Below, piece by piece: positions 36,848 through 45,731 of a stretch of DNA of 64,000 nucleotides; position 1 is the stretch's first letter; each line of letters opens with the position of its first letter. The translations under genes and the position numbers were made by a program. Below the pieces are notes generated by a model that was not told the origin of the DNA, searched no databases, and worked only from the letters and a program-made list of their open reading frames with translations. This DNA is from Croceitalea dokdonensis DOKDO 023 (GTDB lineage Bacteria; Bacteroidota; Bacteroidia; Flavobacteriales; Flavobacteriaceae), in NCBI RefSeq assembly GCF_001306415.1, contig NZ_LDJX01000007.1:124001-188000 (forward strand), in the 5' to 3' direction.

Positions 36848-38235
36848 AACTATATTTTTTGATTGCTTTTTTCTGCGTCACAACCCTCACGGCCCAAGAT
36901 GATGCCAAGCAGCTAAGGTCCATTTATGATATGGCATTAACGGACGGTATGGCCTATGATTGGCTTAATCACCTGTCTAACCAGATTGGGGGTAGGCTTT
37001 CTGGATCTGTGCAGGCACAACAGGCTGTAGAATACACTAAAAGGCAGTTGGACTCCATTGGCTTGGATAGGGTTTGGCTACAACCAGTAATGGTGCCCAA
37101 ATGGGTTAGGGGTACCCCAGAGTTTGCCTACATTGAAACACGGCCGGGAATGACAACAAATGTGCCTATTTGTGCTTTGGGTGGTTCCGTTGCCACCCCC
37201 GATGTAGGCATTAAGGCAAACGTGATCGAAGTAAAGGGTCTAGAAGAGCTGGAAGCCTTGGGCCAAGAAAAAATAAAGGGTAAAATCGTGTTTTTTAACA
37301 GACCTATGGACCCTACTAAAATCAGTACCTTTTCTGCCTATTCCGGATGTGTGGACCAGCGGTATTCCGGGGCTGAGGAAGCTGCCAAGTACGGTGCCCT
37401 TGGTGTTATTGTGCGTTCCCTAAACTTAAGGTTGGATGATTATCCGCATACAGGTTCCATGAGTTATGGGAACACCCCTATCCAAGACCGTATTCCAGCG
37501 GCCGCCATAAGTACAAAGGGGGCAGAATTATTAAGTACCTCGCTAAAATTAAATCCCGATATACGATTCTACTTTAAGCAAAATTGCAAGCAGTTTGATG
37601 ATGTGGAATCCTATAATGTCATAGGTGAGATCAAGGGTAGTGAATTTCCTGATGAAATAATGGTCGTAGGCGGGCATTTGGATTCTTGGGATTTAGGGGA
37701 TGGTTCCCATGATGATGGTGCCGGAGTGGTACAAAGTATGGAGGTACTTCGGCTGATCAAGGCCAACGGATATACACCCAAAAGAACCTTGCGTGTGGTG
37801 TTGTTTATGAACGAGGAAAATGGACTTCGTGGTGGGAACAAGTATGCGGAGGTAGCAAAAGCAAAGAATGAAAAGCATGTATTTGCCTTGGAGAGTGATG
37901 CCGGAGGATTTACCCCAAGGGGGTTTTCTTTTGATTGTACTGACGCAGCTTTTGAGCAAATAAAAGGTTGGAAAGAGCTCTTTGAACCCTATTTAATCCA
38001 TCAGTTTGTTCGTGGTGGCAGCGGCGCGGATATAGGACCGTTAAAGGATGAAGGTTTGGTGCTCTCAGGATTACGACCAGACTCCCAACGATATTTTGAC
38101 CATCATCATGCCGAAATCGATACGTTTGAACATGTAAATAAGAGAGAGTTGGAACTTGGGGCGGCAACCATGGCCAGCTTAGTGTATTTGGCGGACAAGT
38201 ATGGGTTCCCAGCCACAAGGAAAATAAAGGGGTAA
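36844..38235 (+). CDS. M28 family metallopeptidase (carboxypeptidase Q-like)
   Basis: A signal peptide (residues 1-17, ending TLTAQ) marks export. A PA insert domain (about residues 90-230) is followed by the M28 zinc site: GGHLDSWD (His), HDDGAGV (bridging Asp), FMNEENG (catalytic Glu pair), LESDAGGF (Asp) and HHAEIDTFE (His). It is a co-catalytic di-zinc aminopeptidase or dipeptidase acting outside the cytoplasm. It is translationally coupled to ppk2 (ATGA overlap), though no functional link is obvious. Confidence 0.93.
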   Translation: MKLYFLIAFFCVTTLTAQDDAKQLRSIYDMALTDGMAYDWLNHLSNQIGGRLSGSVQAQQAVEYTKRQLDSIGLDRVWLQPVMVPKWVRGTPEFAYIETRPGMTTNVPICALGGSVATPDVGIKANVIEVKGLEELEALGQEKIKGKIVFFNRPMDPTKISTFSAYSGCVDQRYSGAEEAAKYGALGVIVRSLNLRLDDYPHTGSMSYGNTPIQDRIPAAAISTKGAELLSTSLKLNPDIRFYFKQNCKQFDDVESYNVIGEIKGSEFPDEIMVVGGHLDSWDLGDGSHDDGAGVVQSMEVLRLIKANGYTPKRTLRVVLFMNEENGLRGGNKYAEVAKAKNEKHVFALESDAGGFTPRGFSFDCTDAAFEQIKGWKELFEPYLIHQFVRGGSGADIGPLKDEGLVLSGLRPDSQRYFDHHHAEIDTFEHVNKRELELGAATMASLVYLADKYGFPATRKIKG

Positions 38236-38533
38236 CATTACTTAGTTCAACTGGTTTTAGCCACCCAAATGTAGGCGCCGTTTGGAAATCGGTAGTTTAA
38301 CGCTCCGCAGCACTATTATGCTTTGATTACGACATTTGTTTGGTGCATTCCCGGGAGCTTAGCCCATATTCCAGCAACATTTTAAAAGTACTGCGCCGGT
38401 GCTACAAGTTAAGGATTGACACTGGTCCGTGTAAGGCATAACCAATTTGGATGCCCTTGCTGTCTGGTTACGCCTATTCACCTACTTTGATAGTAATTCC
38501 ATTATCTTTGCACCCGATAATAAAAACATAAAG
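38236..38533. other. Intergenic region with PPIase promoter
   Basis: The stretch of about 300 bases has no gene. A -7 element is present near its end (38503-38510). I see no terminator for the M28 gene. Confidence 0.4.
38503..38510 (+). promoter_or_regulatory. Candidate -7 element of the cyclophilin-FKBP gene
   Basis: TATCTTTG followed by CAC is a full TAnnTTTG match, 23 bases before the ATG at 38534. It supports that ATG over an upstream in-frame start at 38447. Confidence 0.5.
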
Positions 38534-39466
38534 ATGCAAGAAGGTATTTACGCAAAATTCAATACAACAAAAGGGGAAATTTTAGTGAAACTCACCCACG
38601 ATAAAACCCCGGGAACCGTGGGTAATTTTGTTGCTTTGGCAGAAGGTGATAAAGAAAATGGAGCAAAGCCCAAGGGAACCCCGTATTATGATGGACTTAA
38701 ATTTCATAGGGTAATTCCAGATTTCATGATACAGGGCGGTTGCCCGCAAGGTACGGGGACTGGAAGCCCGGGATATCAATTTGATGATGAGTTCCACCCA
38801 GAATTGAACCATAGTGCACCCGGTGTGCTTTCCATGGCCAATGCAGGTCCAGGAACCAATGGCAGCCAGTTTTTTATTACCCATGTCCCAACCCCATGGT
38901 TAGATAATAAGCATACCGTTTTTGGTCATGTTACAAAAGGACAAGAGGTCGTGGATGCCGTTGCACAGGGGGATACCATAGAAAGTTTGGAGATTGTACG
39001 GGTAGGGCAGGCGGCAGAAGCTTGGAATGCCGTTGACGCTTTTAATACTTTTGAAAGCACAAAAGCAAAACGCCTGGCAGAGGAAAAGGCCAAGGCCGAG
39101 GCAGCTATGGAAGAATTGGCGGCAGGTTTTGAAAAAACATCTTCGGGATTGCGCTACAAAATGATACAGGAAGGCAGCGGACAGAAAGCCGAAAAGGGCC
39201 AAAAGGTTTCCGTACATTATGAGGGCAGTCTACCTAACGGACAAGTGTTTGACTCATCTTTTAAAAGAAACCAACCCATAGATTTTCAACTAGGGGTAGG
39301 TCAGGTAATCCCTGGTTGGGATGAAGGCATTTCATTGCTAAAAGTAGGGGACAAGGCAAGATTTGTGATTCCATCAGACTTGGCATACGGTACAGCTGGT
39401 GCCGGCGGGGTTATCCCACCAAATGCCACGTTAATTTTTGATGTGGAATTAATGGCCGTATCATAG
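38534..39466 (+). CDS. Cyclophilin-FKBP fusion peptidyl-prolyl isomerase
   Basis: The 310-residue protein joins two unrelated PPIase folds. Residues 1-175 form a cyclophilin (FHRVIPDFMIQGG, GPGTNGSQFFITHVPTPWLDNKHTVFG). A charged, helical linker with Ala, Lys and Glu (AKRLAEEKAKAEAAMEE) follows. Residues about 205-310 form an FKBP domain (VSVHYEGSLPNGQVFDSS, VIPGWDEG, YGTAGAGGVIPPNATLIFDVEL). Both active sites look intact. There is no signal peptide, so it acts in the cytoplasm. The start at 38534 follows a promoter element. Dual-family immunophilins of this order are known from Bacteroidetes. Confidence 0.95.
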   Translation: MQEGIYAKFNTTKGEILVKLTHDKTPGTVGNFVALAEGDKENGAKPKGTPYYDGLKFHRVIPDFMIQGGCPQGTGTGSPGYQFDDEFHPELNHSAPGVLSMANAGPGTNGSQFFITHVPTPWLDNKHTVFGHVTKGQEVVDAVAQGDTIESLEIVRVGQAAEAWNAVDAFNTFESTKAKRLAEEKAKAEAAMEELAAGFEKTSSGLRYKMIQEGSGQKAEKGQKVSVHYEGSLPNGQVFDSSFKRNQPIDFQLGVGQVIPGWDEGISLLKVGDKARFVIPSDLAYGTAGAGGVIPPNATLIFDVELMAVS

Positions 39467-39488
39467 GCGTAATGGACAAGTAAAGAAA

Positions 39489-39518
39489 GAGCCTCGAACT
39501 ATCGGGGCTTTTTTTTTA
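39489..39518 (+). terminator. Terminator after the cyclophilin-FKBP gene
   Basis: AGCCTCG pairs with CGGGGCT over 7 bp (one G-U pair) with a 6-base loop. Nine T residues follow. Confidence 0.88.
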
Positions 39519-39938
39519 GGATAATTGTGTCTTACTGCAAGGGACAGAAAGCTGTAACCTAAAACCAATGGCTGAGTGCGGCTTGGACTCCCTCTACCAT
39601 TTTATAGAAGTTCATGGTGGTTGGCTAAAAGGGCTAGTTGGCTTTATTCACGCTTAAAAAAAGCATGGCGGCATTAATGGCCAACAAGCATATTAAAATG
39701 GATAGGAATGTTACCATGATTGTATATGTGGGTTAACGTACTTAGTTAACAGTTTAACGGAGAAAAACCCTACTTTATTATTTTGACAATAAATGTGTTT
39801 GGTGGTTTCATGGGTATAAGATGGGCTACCCTATGGTTCTTAAATTAAAATTTTTCTTTCTAATAGGTCGTGTCATAGAGGTCATACATGCGGTCTTACC
39901 TCTTAAAGGTGCCTTAAGGATTATCTTAAATTGTACAC
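39519..39938. other. 420-bp spacer between PPIase and cold-shock genes
   Basis: Apart from the 27-codon membrane peptide frame on the minus strand (39634-39717), I see no gene. The region is AT-rich from 39720 on. TTAAC repeats near 39730-39755 may form a weak hairpin. Confidence 0.4.
39634..39717 (-). CDS. Possible 27-residue single-helix membrane peptide
   Basis: An ATG at 39717 opens a 27-codon frame made almost wholly of one hydrophobic helix (FLSILICLLAINAAMLFLSVN). It shares about 12 of 25 aligned residues with the start of the 59-residue protein encoded at 23545-23724, including FLSIL, the mid-helix Asn and the SVN after the helix. This likeness is the main support, because the frame is very short and no -7 promoter is visible. 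It may be a tiny gene or a decayed copy. Confidence 0.4.
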   Translation of the reverse strand: MVTFLSILICLLAINAAMLFLSVNKAN

Positions 39939-39967
39939 AAAAAAATCCCCAGAAATTTCTGGGGATT
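39939..39967 (-). terminator. Terminator of the cold-shock protein gene
   Basis: A near-perfect palindrome AATCCCCAGAAA/TTTCTGGGGATT (39944-39967) is followed on the minus strand by a run of T. It lies just after the stop of the gene at 39996-40190. Confidence 0.88.
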
Positions 39968-39995
39968 TAGCTTATAAAAAAGTGTGTTATTGACC

Positions 39996-40190
39996 TTAAT
40001 CTACAACTTGTACGTTTACGGCGTTCAATCCTTTTTTACCTTGTTGTAGTTCGAATTCTACAACGTCACCTTCGCGAATTTCATCGACTAAGCCAGAAAT
40101 GTGTACAAAGTGATCTGTGTTTGAACCTTCTTCAGTAATAAAGCCGTAGCCCTTAGAATCATTGAAGAATTTTACTGTTCCTTTACTCAT
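39996..40190 (-). CDS. Cold-shock domain protein
   Basis: The 64-residue single-domain protein is an OB-fold RNA chaperone. It carries RNP1 as KGYGFI and RNP2 as HFVHISG. The chain is complete for the family (MSKGTVKFFNDSKG start, LNAVNVQVV end). It has its own promoter element (minus strand, 40223-40230) and terminator, so it is monocistronic. Its leader is only about 30 bases, too short for a long cspA-like thermosensor. Confidence 0.95.
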   Translation of the reverse strand: MSKGTVKFFNDSKGYGFITEEGSNTDHFVHISGLVDEIREGDVVEFELQQGKKGLNAVNVQVVD

Positions 40191-40222
40191 AATAAATAAT
40201 AATAAAAAATTAATTTAAGCCA

Positions 40223-40230
40223 CAAAGGTA
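40223..40230 (-). promoter_or_regulatory. Candidate -7 element of the cold-shock gene
   Basis: The minus strand reads TACCTTTG, a full TAnnTTTG match, about 33 bases before the ATG. A TTG lies 15 bases further upstream, closer than usual. Confidence 0.5.
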
Positions 40231-40279
40231 CACTTAATTTATTGACAATGAACACTTTTATATTAAATAATCTTTAAAC

Positions 40280-40918
40280 TTATACTGTTGGGTCTGGTGT
40301 CATACGTAAATAGGGTTTAATTTCCTTTACCCCTTTGCTAAAAATGGTTTTAGCCTCTGCTGTTCCAATGGCCGGACTTACTACTACATCCTCCCCGTTT
40401 TTCCAATTGGCCGGGGTAGCTACCTTATGGTATGCGGTGAGTTGTAGGGAGTCTATTACCCTTAGAAGTTCATAAAAATTCCTACCCGTGGACGCAGGGT
40501 AGGTTAACATTAGCTTAATGGTTTTATCTGGTGCAATAATAAATACGGACCGCACGGTAAGATTGTTGTCTGCCTTGGGGTGTATCATATCGTACAGGTT
40601 AGAGACTGTTTTGTCTTTATCCGCAACAATAGGAAAGTTTACCGTGGTCTGTTGGGTTTCGTTGATATCCTTAATCCATTCTTGGTGGGATTCAGCTCCA
40701 TCAACGCTCAACGCCATCATTTTCACGTTTCTTTTGGAAAATTCCTCACTAAATTTTGCGGCAGTGCCTAGTTCCGTAGTGCAAACTGGGGTAAAATCTG
40801 CTGGATGCGAAAACAATATACCCCAGGCGTCACCCAGATAATCATAAAAGTTTAAGGTCCCTAATGAGGTTTCAGCGGTAAAATTTGGGGCGGTATCCCC
40901 TAATCGTAAGGTACTCAT
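40280..40918 (-). CDS. 1-Cys peroxiredoxin (Prx6-like)
   Basis: This thiol peroxidase reduces hydrogen peroxide and alkyl hydroperoxides. The peroxidatic Cys46 lies in DFTPVCTTELG. The 212-residue length and the C-terminal domain (KGVKEIKPYLRMTPDP) match the Prx6/1-Cys branch. The supporting Arg is in NLTVRSVFII. It is cytoplasmic. A -7 element (40942-40949) lies in front, and the cold-shock gene follows 89 bases later on the same strand. Confidence 0.93.
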   Translation of the reverse strand: MSTLRLGDTAPNFTAETSLGTLNFYDYLGDAWGILFSHPADFTPVCTTELGTAAKFSEEFSKRNVKMMALSVDGAESHQEWIKDINETQQTTVNFPIVADKDKTVSNLYDMIHPKADNNLTVRSVFIIAPDKTIKLMLTYPASTGRNFYELLRVIDSLQLTAYHKVATPANWKNGEDVVVSPAIGTAEAKTIFSKGVKEIKPYLRMTPDPTV

Positions 40919-40941
40919 AGTTCAATTTTTAAATTAGTCTA

Positions 40942-40949
40942 CAAAGTTA
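40942..40949 (-). promoter_or_regulatory. Candidate -7 element of the peroxiredoxin gene
   Basis: The minus strand reads TAACTTTG, matching TAnnTTTG, 24 bases before the ATG at 40918. Confidence 0.42.
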
Positions 40950-41167
40950 GTGGATTAAATAGGTTTTTTATTCTATATGGTGTTAAGAATGCACTAAAAA
41001 TAAAGAGGCCTTGGCAATTGGGATAATTGATTTGTGGACTTCTCCTTAATTGCTATGGTATTCACCAAGGATGTGTATATTTAGTACTTGGACATTAGAC
41101 ATTAAGATGTGCGCCAGGAAGTACTTTTTTAATGGTATAATGGTCTCATTTAATTGTTTTTTAAAGT

Positions 41168-41716
41168 ATGACAACAGCAGCCCTTGAGAAATTAAAATAC
41201 CCAATAGGTACTTATCAAATTCCAATGCCTATAACCGACCATCATATTGTAGAATGGATAAACGTTTTAGAGGAGCTTCCCTTAACGTTGGAAGCTATGG
41301 TAAATAATCTTACCCAAGAACAGCTTGCCACGCCCTATAGGCCTGGCGGTTGGACCGTTAGGCAACTTGTCCACCACATTGCGGATAGCCACCATCACAG
41401 TTATGTGCGCTTTAAGTGGGCGCTTACCGAAGACAATCCTACCATTAAACCGTATTTGGAAAAGGAGTGGGCAGCGCTTTTTGACTCTAAATCAGCTCCC
41501 GTTTTCCTATCCTTGCAACACTTGGGTGCTGTTCATGCAAAATTGGTCTATTTGCTAAAGGGTCTGGATAAGAAAGATTTGCAGCGTACTTTTATGCATC
41601 CTGATGGGAATACCAAAACCACTCTGGCCGAAAATATAGGCAGGTATGCCTGGCATGGCTCCCACCATTTGGCACATATTCAAAACTTGGTGCTTCGTAT
41701 GAATTGGACTACGTAA
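41168..41716 (+). CDS. YfiT/BstA-type DinB-fold protein
   Basis: The 182-residue protein belongs to the YfiT family of metal-dependent DinB-fold proteins, some of which are bacillithiol transferases. Metal-binding histidines appear in VRQLVHHIADSHHHSYVRFKWAL and in WHGSHHLAHIQNL near the C-terminus. PYRPGGWTVRQ is the usual N-terminal signature. It is cytoplasmic and stands alone, divergent from the peroxiredoxin gene. Detoxification by thiol conjugation is the likely theme; the thiol used by this organism is not known. Confidence 0.88.
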   Translation: MTTAALEKLKYPIGTYQIPMPITDHHIVEWINVLEELPLTLEAMVNNLTQEQLATPYRPGGWTVRQLVHHIADSHHHSYVRFKWALTEDNPTIKPYLEKEWAALFDSKSAPVFLSLQHLGAVHAKLVYLLKGLDKKDLQRTFMHPDGNTKTTLAENIGRYAWHGSHHLAHIQNLVLRMNWTT

Positions 41717-41768
41717 ATTCATGCCCATTGCCCACTAAAATAAAAGTCTAGGGGTTAAAAAAAATCCA

Positions 41769-42308
41769 CTAACTACCCACTAAGCTCTTGGTCATTACCC
41801 ACATGGCTTTTTCTGATGGTTTTACCTTGGGCAAGGTGATTTCTGCAGCCTCCAAAATTCGATAGCCTTGTTTTTGATAAAATGTCATGGGTTTTCCTTT
41901 TTGCATAGTAAAAAGCCATACGAGCTGTCTGTTGGCTGCACGCGCAAAATCTTCGACAAATTTCAAGACCGTACTACCAATCCCTTGATTGGTGCTCACT
42001 TTTGTTAAATAGATTTTATGGAGTAGAAGGTTGTTTGTGGGCAGTCCGGCTCTGTTTACATCCAAGGTAATTGCTAAAATGCCTACGGCCTCGTGGTTAC
42101 ATTCAACAATAAAAAGATGTTCACGGTCATTTGCGAGTGCTTTTTTAACGGATTCCTTGGTTAAGTTCGCTGAGATAAAAGGTTCTGGGTCACTATTTTC
42201 CCAGAGGTGTAAATAATGTTCCTTGTAGGATTGGATACCTACCCTTAGGTAGCTGTTAATGTTATCCTTTGTTACTGGAACAATACAGACCGTACTTAGT
42301 TTTTCCAT
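41769..42308 (-). CDS. GNAT family N-acetyltransferase
   Basis: The 179-residue protein has the GNAT fold. Beta strands LFIVECNHEAVGILAI and LHKIYLTKV lead to the acetyl-CoA pyrophosphate loop in STNQGIGSTVLKFVEDFA (QxxGxG), and MTFYQKQGYRILEAAEI is the C-terminal motif B. The acceptor is unknown. Its first 13 bases overlap the end of the redoxin gene, so the two are coupled. Confidence 0.88.
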   Translation of the reverse strand: MEKLSTVCIVPVTKDNINSYLRVGIQSYKEHYLHLWENSDPEPFISANLTKESVKKALANDREHLFIVECNHEAVGILAITLDVNRAGLPTNNLLLHKIYLTKVSTNQGIGSTVLKFVEDFARAANRQLVWLFTMQKGKPMTFYQKQGYRILEAAEITLPKVKPSEKAMWVMTKSLVGS

Positions 42309-42853
42309 TTTATGTTACAGCCAATACTAGGTTTCTGATGCGCAGGTACATCCCTTCCAGCTAACAAGCAATCCATGGCGTTGCGTAAATCTTGGCCGGT
42401 TAAGGGAATATCGTTTCCAGGCCTGGAATCATCCAACTGTCCACGATACACCAATTGCAAGTTAGTATTAAACAGAAAAAAATCAGGGGTACAAGCGGCA
42501 TCGTAGGCTTTGGCCACGTCCTGAGATTCGTCATAAAGGTAAGGAAAGGTATAACCTGCCTCTTTGGCTTTTTGCTTCATAAGCTTCGGACTGTCCTGAG
42601 GATAGTTTTCAACGTCATTGCTAGAAATACCAATTAGTGAAATTCCTTTTGCTTGATAATCTAACCCAATTTGGGCCAGTTCTGGGTTAATGTGGATAAC
42701 AAACGGACAGTGGTTGCAAATAAAAAAAATCAAGGTACCTTTTGGTCCTTTAAGTTCCTCAAGGCTTTTATGCGTTTCACTTACGGTATCAAATAGGGTA
42801 AACTTTGGGGCTATGGTGCCAAGGGGCAACATATTGCTCAGTGTTCTTGCCAT
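42296..42853 (-). CDS. Thioredoxin-family redoxin
   Basis: The 185-residue AhpC/TSA-like domain has a CxxC motif, C46-N-H-C49 in FFICNHCPFVIHI, in place of the peroxidatic TxxC. The rest reads GTLIFFICNHCPFV, LIGISSNDVENYPQDSPKLM and CTPDFFLFNT, which is typical of a common flavobacterial redoxin family. There is no signal peptide. It lies between the DUF885-like exported protein gene (21 bases upstream) and GNAT (overlap) in a three-gene operon. Confidence 0.9.
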   Translation of the reverse strand: MARTLSNMLPLGTIAPKFTLFDTVSETHKSLEELKGPKGTLIFFICNHCPFVIHINPELAQIGLDYQAKGISLIGISSNDVENYPQDSPKLMKQKAKEAGYTFPYLYDESQDVAKAYDAACTPDFFLFNTNLQLVYRGQLDDSRPGNDIPLTGQDLRNAMDCLLAGRDVPAHQKPSIGCNIKWKN

Positions 42854-42874
42854 AGTGTTAAATTTTAATTTTTT

Positions 42875-44530
42875 TTAGTTTGATGCATCCCAAATGCTTT
42901 GCAGATGTTGGTTTTCGCCGGTCATCTGCCAATGGCCAAGGCTTATGGGAATGTTCCCTATGCTGTTAAGTTCATCAAAAAAGTCCTTTACGCTAAACGC
43001 TTTCTCGTTGCCTTCCTTCATTTTGGCATAATCTGCCATGGCGGCTTCCAAAAGATATTTCCCCGTAATGTAACTGGTACCGTACCCAGGTTGTCTTAGG
43101 TATAAATGCTGTTCAAAAATTAAAAGGTCTTTTTCCGTTTTCATCCAGCCCCTTGGCGTATATTCTGAATGGATACTGCCGGCATCTTCCATGCTCAATT
43201 GGTTGGCATGTGCATACAGGGAGCCCAGCCCCCTTGCCGCTCGTTGTGCAATCATGATATACACGATTTCCCGGACCCTTGGGGAATCATCATAAAGACC
43301 CGCATCCAAGAACATCTCTTCTACGGCAGTTGCCGTTCCCTCATTTCTGGAATCAAAAATATTATAGAGGAGTGCCCCTTTTCGTACAGGGCTGCTATGC
43401 GGTTCGGTATCCATTCTGGCCAGTTCAAACCAATGGTAAAAATGGGAGTAGAGGGGCCTGGCATCAAAATGGCGGCCTATTTCAAAAAAGTTCCGCTTTT
43501 CTTCAGGAACAAAAGTGCCCAAATGTTCATAGAGCGCTGGCTTGTAATACGGTTTTACGGTAACAATTTCCTGTTGGTCCAGAAATTTTAGAAGGGACTT
43601 GGCTGCCTTATCTGTCATTGTTTTGAATTCCTCAGCTGATGCTGCTGCTTTTAAAGGAGGTAATTTCCTGTTACGATGTTCCTCTAGTTTGAGTGCGGCC
43701 CATGCTCTTGCCAGTTCGCGTTTTAGCAAAAGGACCTCATCTTCCCAGGTTAATGGGACTAGGTGCACATTTTTAAGGTACCAGGTATAATTGTCCTTAC
43801 CAATGCCTGAAACACCATTTTTAAACTTGGCCTGTTCCTCCAACCAACTGGCAAATTCCATGGTGGAAAGCATGGCGCTATTTATTGCCTTTTGCATTTG
43901 GCGGTCCTTTTTCAGCTCAGGATGAATTTTGAGTTGATTTAGTTGACTGGCTTGATTCTTTATGGTTCGTATTCCTGCAATCCACAGCTCCTTGGCATTG
44001 CCAGTAAGGTATTCCCGGGCTTTTGCATTAATGCCGGGAATTAGCGTAAACTGTGCAAGTAACTTGGAACGGTCTTCTTTGGTCAACGGAAATTTATACT
44101 GCCAAAACTCCAATATGGCATGATGGGTAGGGCCTTCATGTGCGGGAACATCACTACGGTACATCCAGAGGGTTTTATAGAAGGCAGGGTCTCGTTGCCA
44201 AGGTCTAAGCACCCGATGGTTAAAGTCATAGCCGTTCATTTCTGCCCAGACGATCATCCAATCCACCTTTTGTGCTGTTTCCCAACCAGTGGTGTCTATT
44301 GCCGTTAACTTGTCTTGTAAAAGCTTAAAATTTGGGTGCCTTGCGTTGAAGGTAGCTGCTGAATAGTCTGGAACACCATCCACCTTTGGAGGATCTTCAA
44401 AAGCGCGCCACTGGGAAAAAAGACTGGTCAAGGTTTGATAATCGTCTCCCTCGTTGCTTCTAATTTCATTTTGAAATCCAAAACCGAATATGCTACAACC
44501 CAGGCAGACTATGGTGAAAAGTAGTTTCAT
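42875..44530 (-). CDS. DUF885-like exported protein
   Basis: The ATG at 44530 gives a proper signal peptide ([20 protein letters not shown]). The body is helical, about 550 residues. The C-terminal [22 protein letters not shown] and [18 protein letters not shown], and the [10 protein letters not shown]-like [13 protein letters not shown], resemble DUF885 proteins, which are distant M32/M3-like zinc peptidases. I cannot find their HExxPGH zinc motif at the expected place, so the protein may lack activity. It heads the operon with the redoxin and GNAT genes. Confidence 0.7.
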   Translation of the reverse strand: MKLLFTIVCLGCSIFGFGFQNEIRSNEGDDYQTLTSLFSQWRAFEDPPKVDGVPDYSAATFNARHPNFKLLQDKLTAIDTTGWETAQKVDWMIVWAEMNGYDFNHRVLRPWQRDPAFYKTLWMYRSDVPAHEGPTHHAILEFWQYKFPLTKEDRSKLLAQFTLIPGINAKAREYLTGNAKELWIAGIRTIKNQASQLNQLKIHPELKKDRQMQKAINSAMLSTMEFASWLEEQAKFKNGVSGIGKDNYTWYLKNVHLVPLTWEDEVLLLKRELARAWAALKLEEHRNRKLPPLKAAASAEEFKTMTDKAAKSLLKFLDQQEIVTVKPYYKPALYEHLGTFVPEEKRNFFEIGRHFDARPLYSHFYHWFELARMDTEPHSSPVRKGALLYNIFDSRNEGTATAVEEMFLDAGLYDDSPRVREIVYIMIAQRAARGLGSLYAHANQLSMEDAGSIHSEYTPRGWMKTEKDLLIFEQHLYLRQPGYGTSYITGKYLLEAAMADYAKMKEGNEKAFSVKDFFDELNSIGNIPISLGHWQMTGENQHLQSIWDASN

Positions 44531-44813
44531 TACGTCCATATTAATTGCCTATTAAGGTACGCAATTCTGCTGGAAATTTGATGTTTTGGTGCGCTTGTCC
44601 TGGCAGTTTATTGTAGCACCTAGAAGAAAAGTTAGGCAATGGTATTTACATACCTTAAGTACTTGGTTGGCCATAGCACTTGTCTTTTTTTGTCAGATTC
44701 AAGTAAAGCGGGTATTATAAGGCACCCATTCCCAGCTTTTAACAAGAAATAGTATCTTAGGCAACTTACGTGGCAATGGAATTGCCAGACTAAAACCAAC
44801 AAAAGAAGCTAAA

Positions 44814-45731
44814 TTGGAAGCCATCATAGATACCGCATCTATCCATTTTGATAAAGGGACCTTATGGACCTTAAACCTTGCCCTTGCCCTAGTTATGTTT
44901 GGAATAGCTTTGGAGATATCCCTATCGGATTTTAAAGAGTTGTCCAAACGTCCTAAATTGGTATTAACCGGTGTGGCTAGCCAATTTTTAGTACTGCCCG
45001 CCATAACTTTCTTATTGGTATGGTTGGCCAAACCGTATCCCAGTATTGCCTTGGGCATGTTTATGGTAGCCGCCTGTCCTGGAGGTAACATATCCAATTT
45101 TATTACCCATTTGGCCAAGGGCAATGCCGCTTTGTCCGTTACGTTGACGGCAATAGCTACCTTATTGGCCGTGGTGATGACCCCTGTGAACCTGCAGTTT
45201 TGGGGGGCATTGTACCAACCAACAGCGGCTATTCTCAGAGATGTTGCCATCTCTCCCTTGGAAATGGTCAAATTGGTCGCCTTGCTTTTGGGCGTGCCGC
45301 TTCTTTTGGGCATGTTGGTGAATTATTGGAAACCCAGACTTGCCTCTGCAATGGCACGGTACTTTAAAATTGGCTCTTTGTTGTTTTTTGTAGCCTTGGT
45401 TTTTCTTGCCCTGTACAAGAATAAGGAGATATTTATGGAATATGTGGTCTATGTGTTCTGGTTAGTCCTGCTCCATAACTTTGTTGCCTTTGTATCTGGT
45501 TTTTCCTTGGCTAAATTGATGGGTTTCTCTGGTGCCGATGTTAAAAGTATTACCATAGAAACAGGAATTCAAAACTCGGGCTTGGGGCTACTTCTTATTT
45601 TTACCTTTTTTGATGGGCTCGGAGGAATGGCAGTGCTTACCGCCTTTTGGGGTATTTGGCACTTGGTATCGGGATTGTTGTTGGCTGGTTTGTGGGGTTA
45701 TATACCTATTAAAAGCAAAAAGCTGGTTTGA
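44814..45731 (+). CDS. Bile acid:sodium symporter family (BASS) transporter
   Basis: The 305-residue membrane protein has about nine to ten helices. The BASS core motif is CPGGNISNFITHLAKGNAALSV, of which the sodium-site part is GGNISN, and the second crossover region is ITIETGIQNSGLGLLLI. Members carry organic acids with sodium. A TTG start is used because no ATG precedes helix 1. The next gene, an acyltransferase, overlaps its stop by four bases. Confidence 0.92.
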   Translation: MEAIIDTASIHFDKGTLWTLNLALALVMFGIALEISLSDFKELSKRPKLVLTGVASQFLVLPAITFLLVWLAKPYPSIALGMFMVAACPGGNISNFITHLAKGNAALSVTLTAIATLLAVVMTPVNLQFWGALYQPTAAILRDVAISPLEMVKLVALLLGVPLLLGMLVNYWKPRLASAMARYFKIGSLLFFVALVFLALYKNKEIFMEYVVYVFWLVLLHNFVAFVSGFSLAKLMGFSGADVKSITIETGIQNSGLGLLLIFTFFDGLGGMAVLTAFWGIWHLVSGLLLAGLWGYIPIKSKKLV

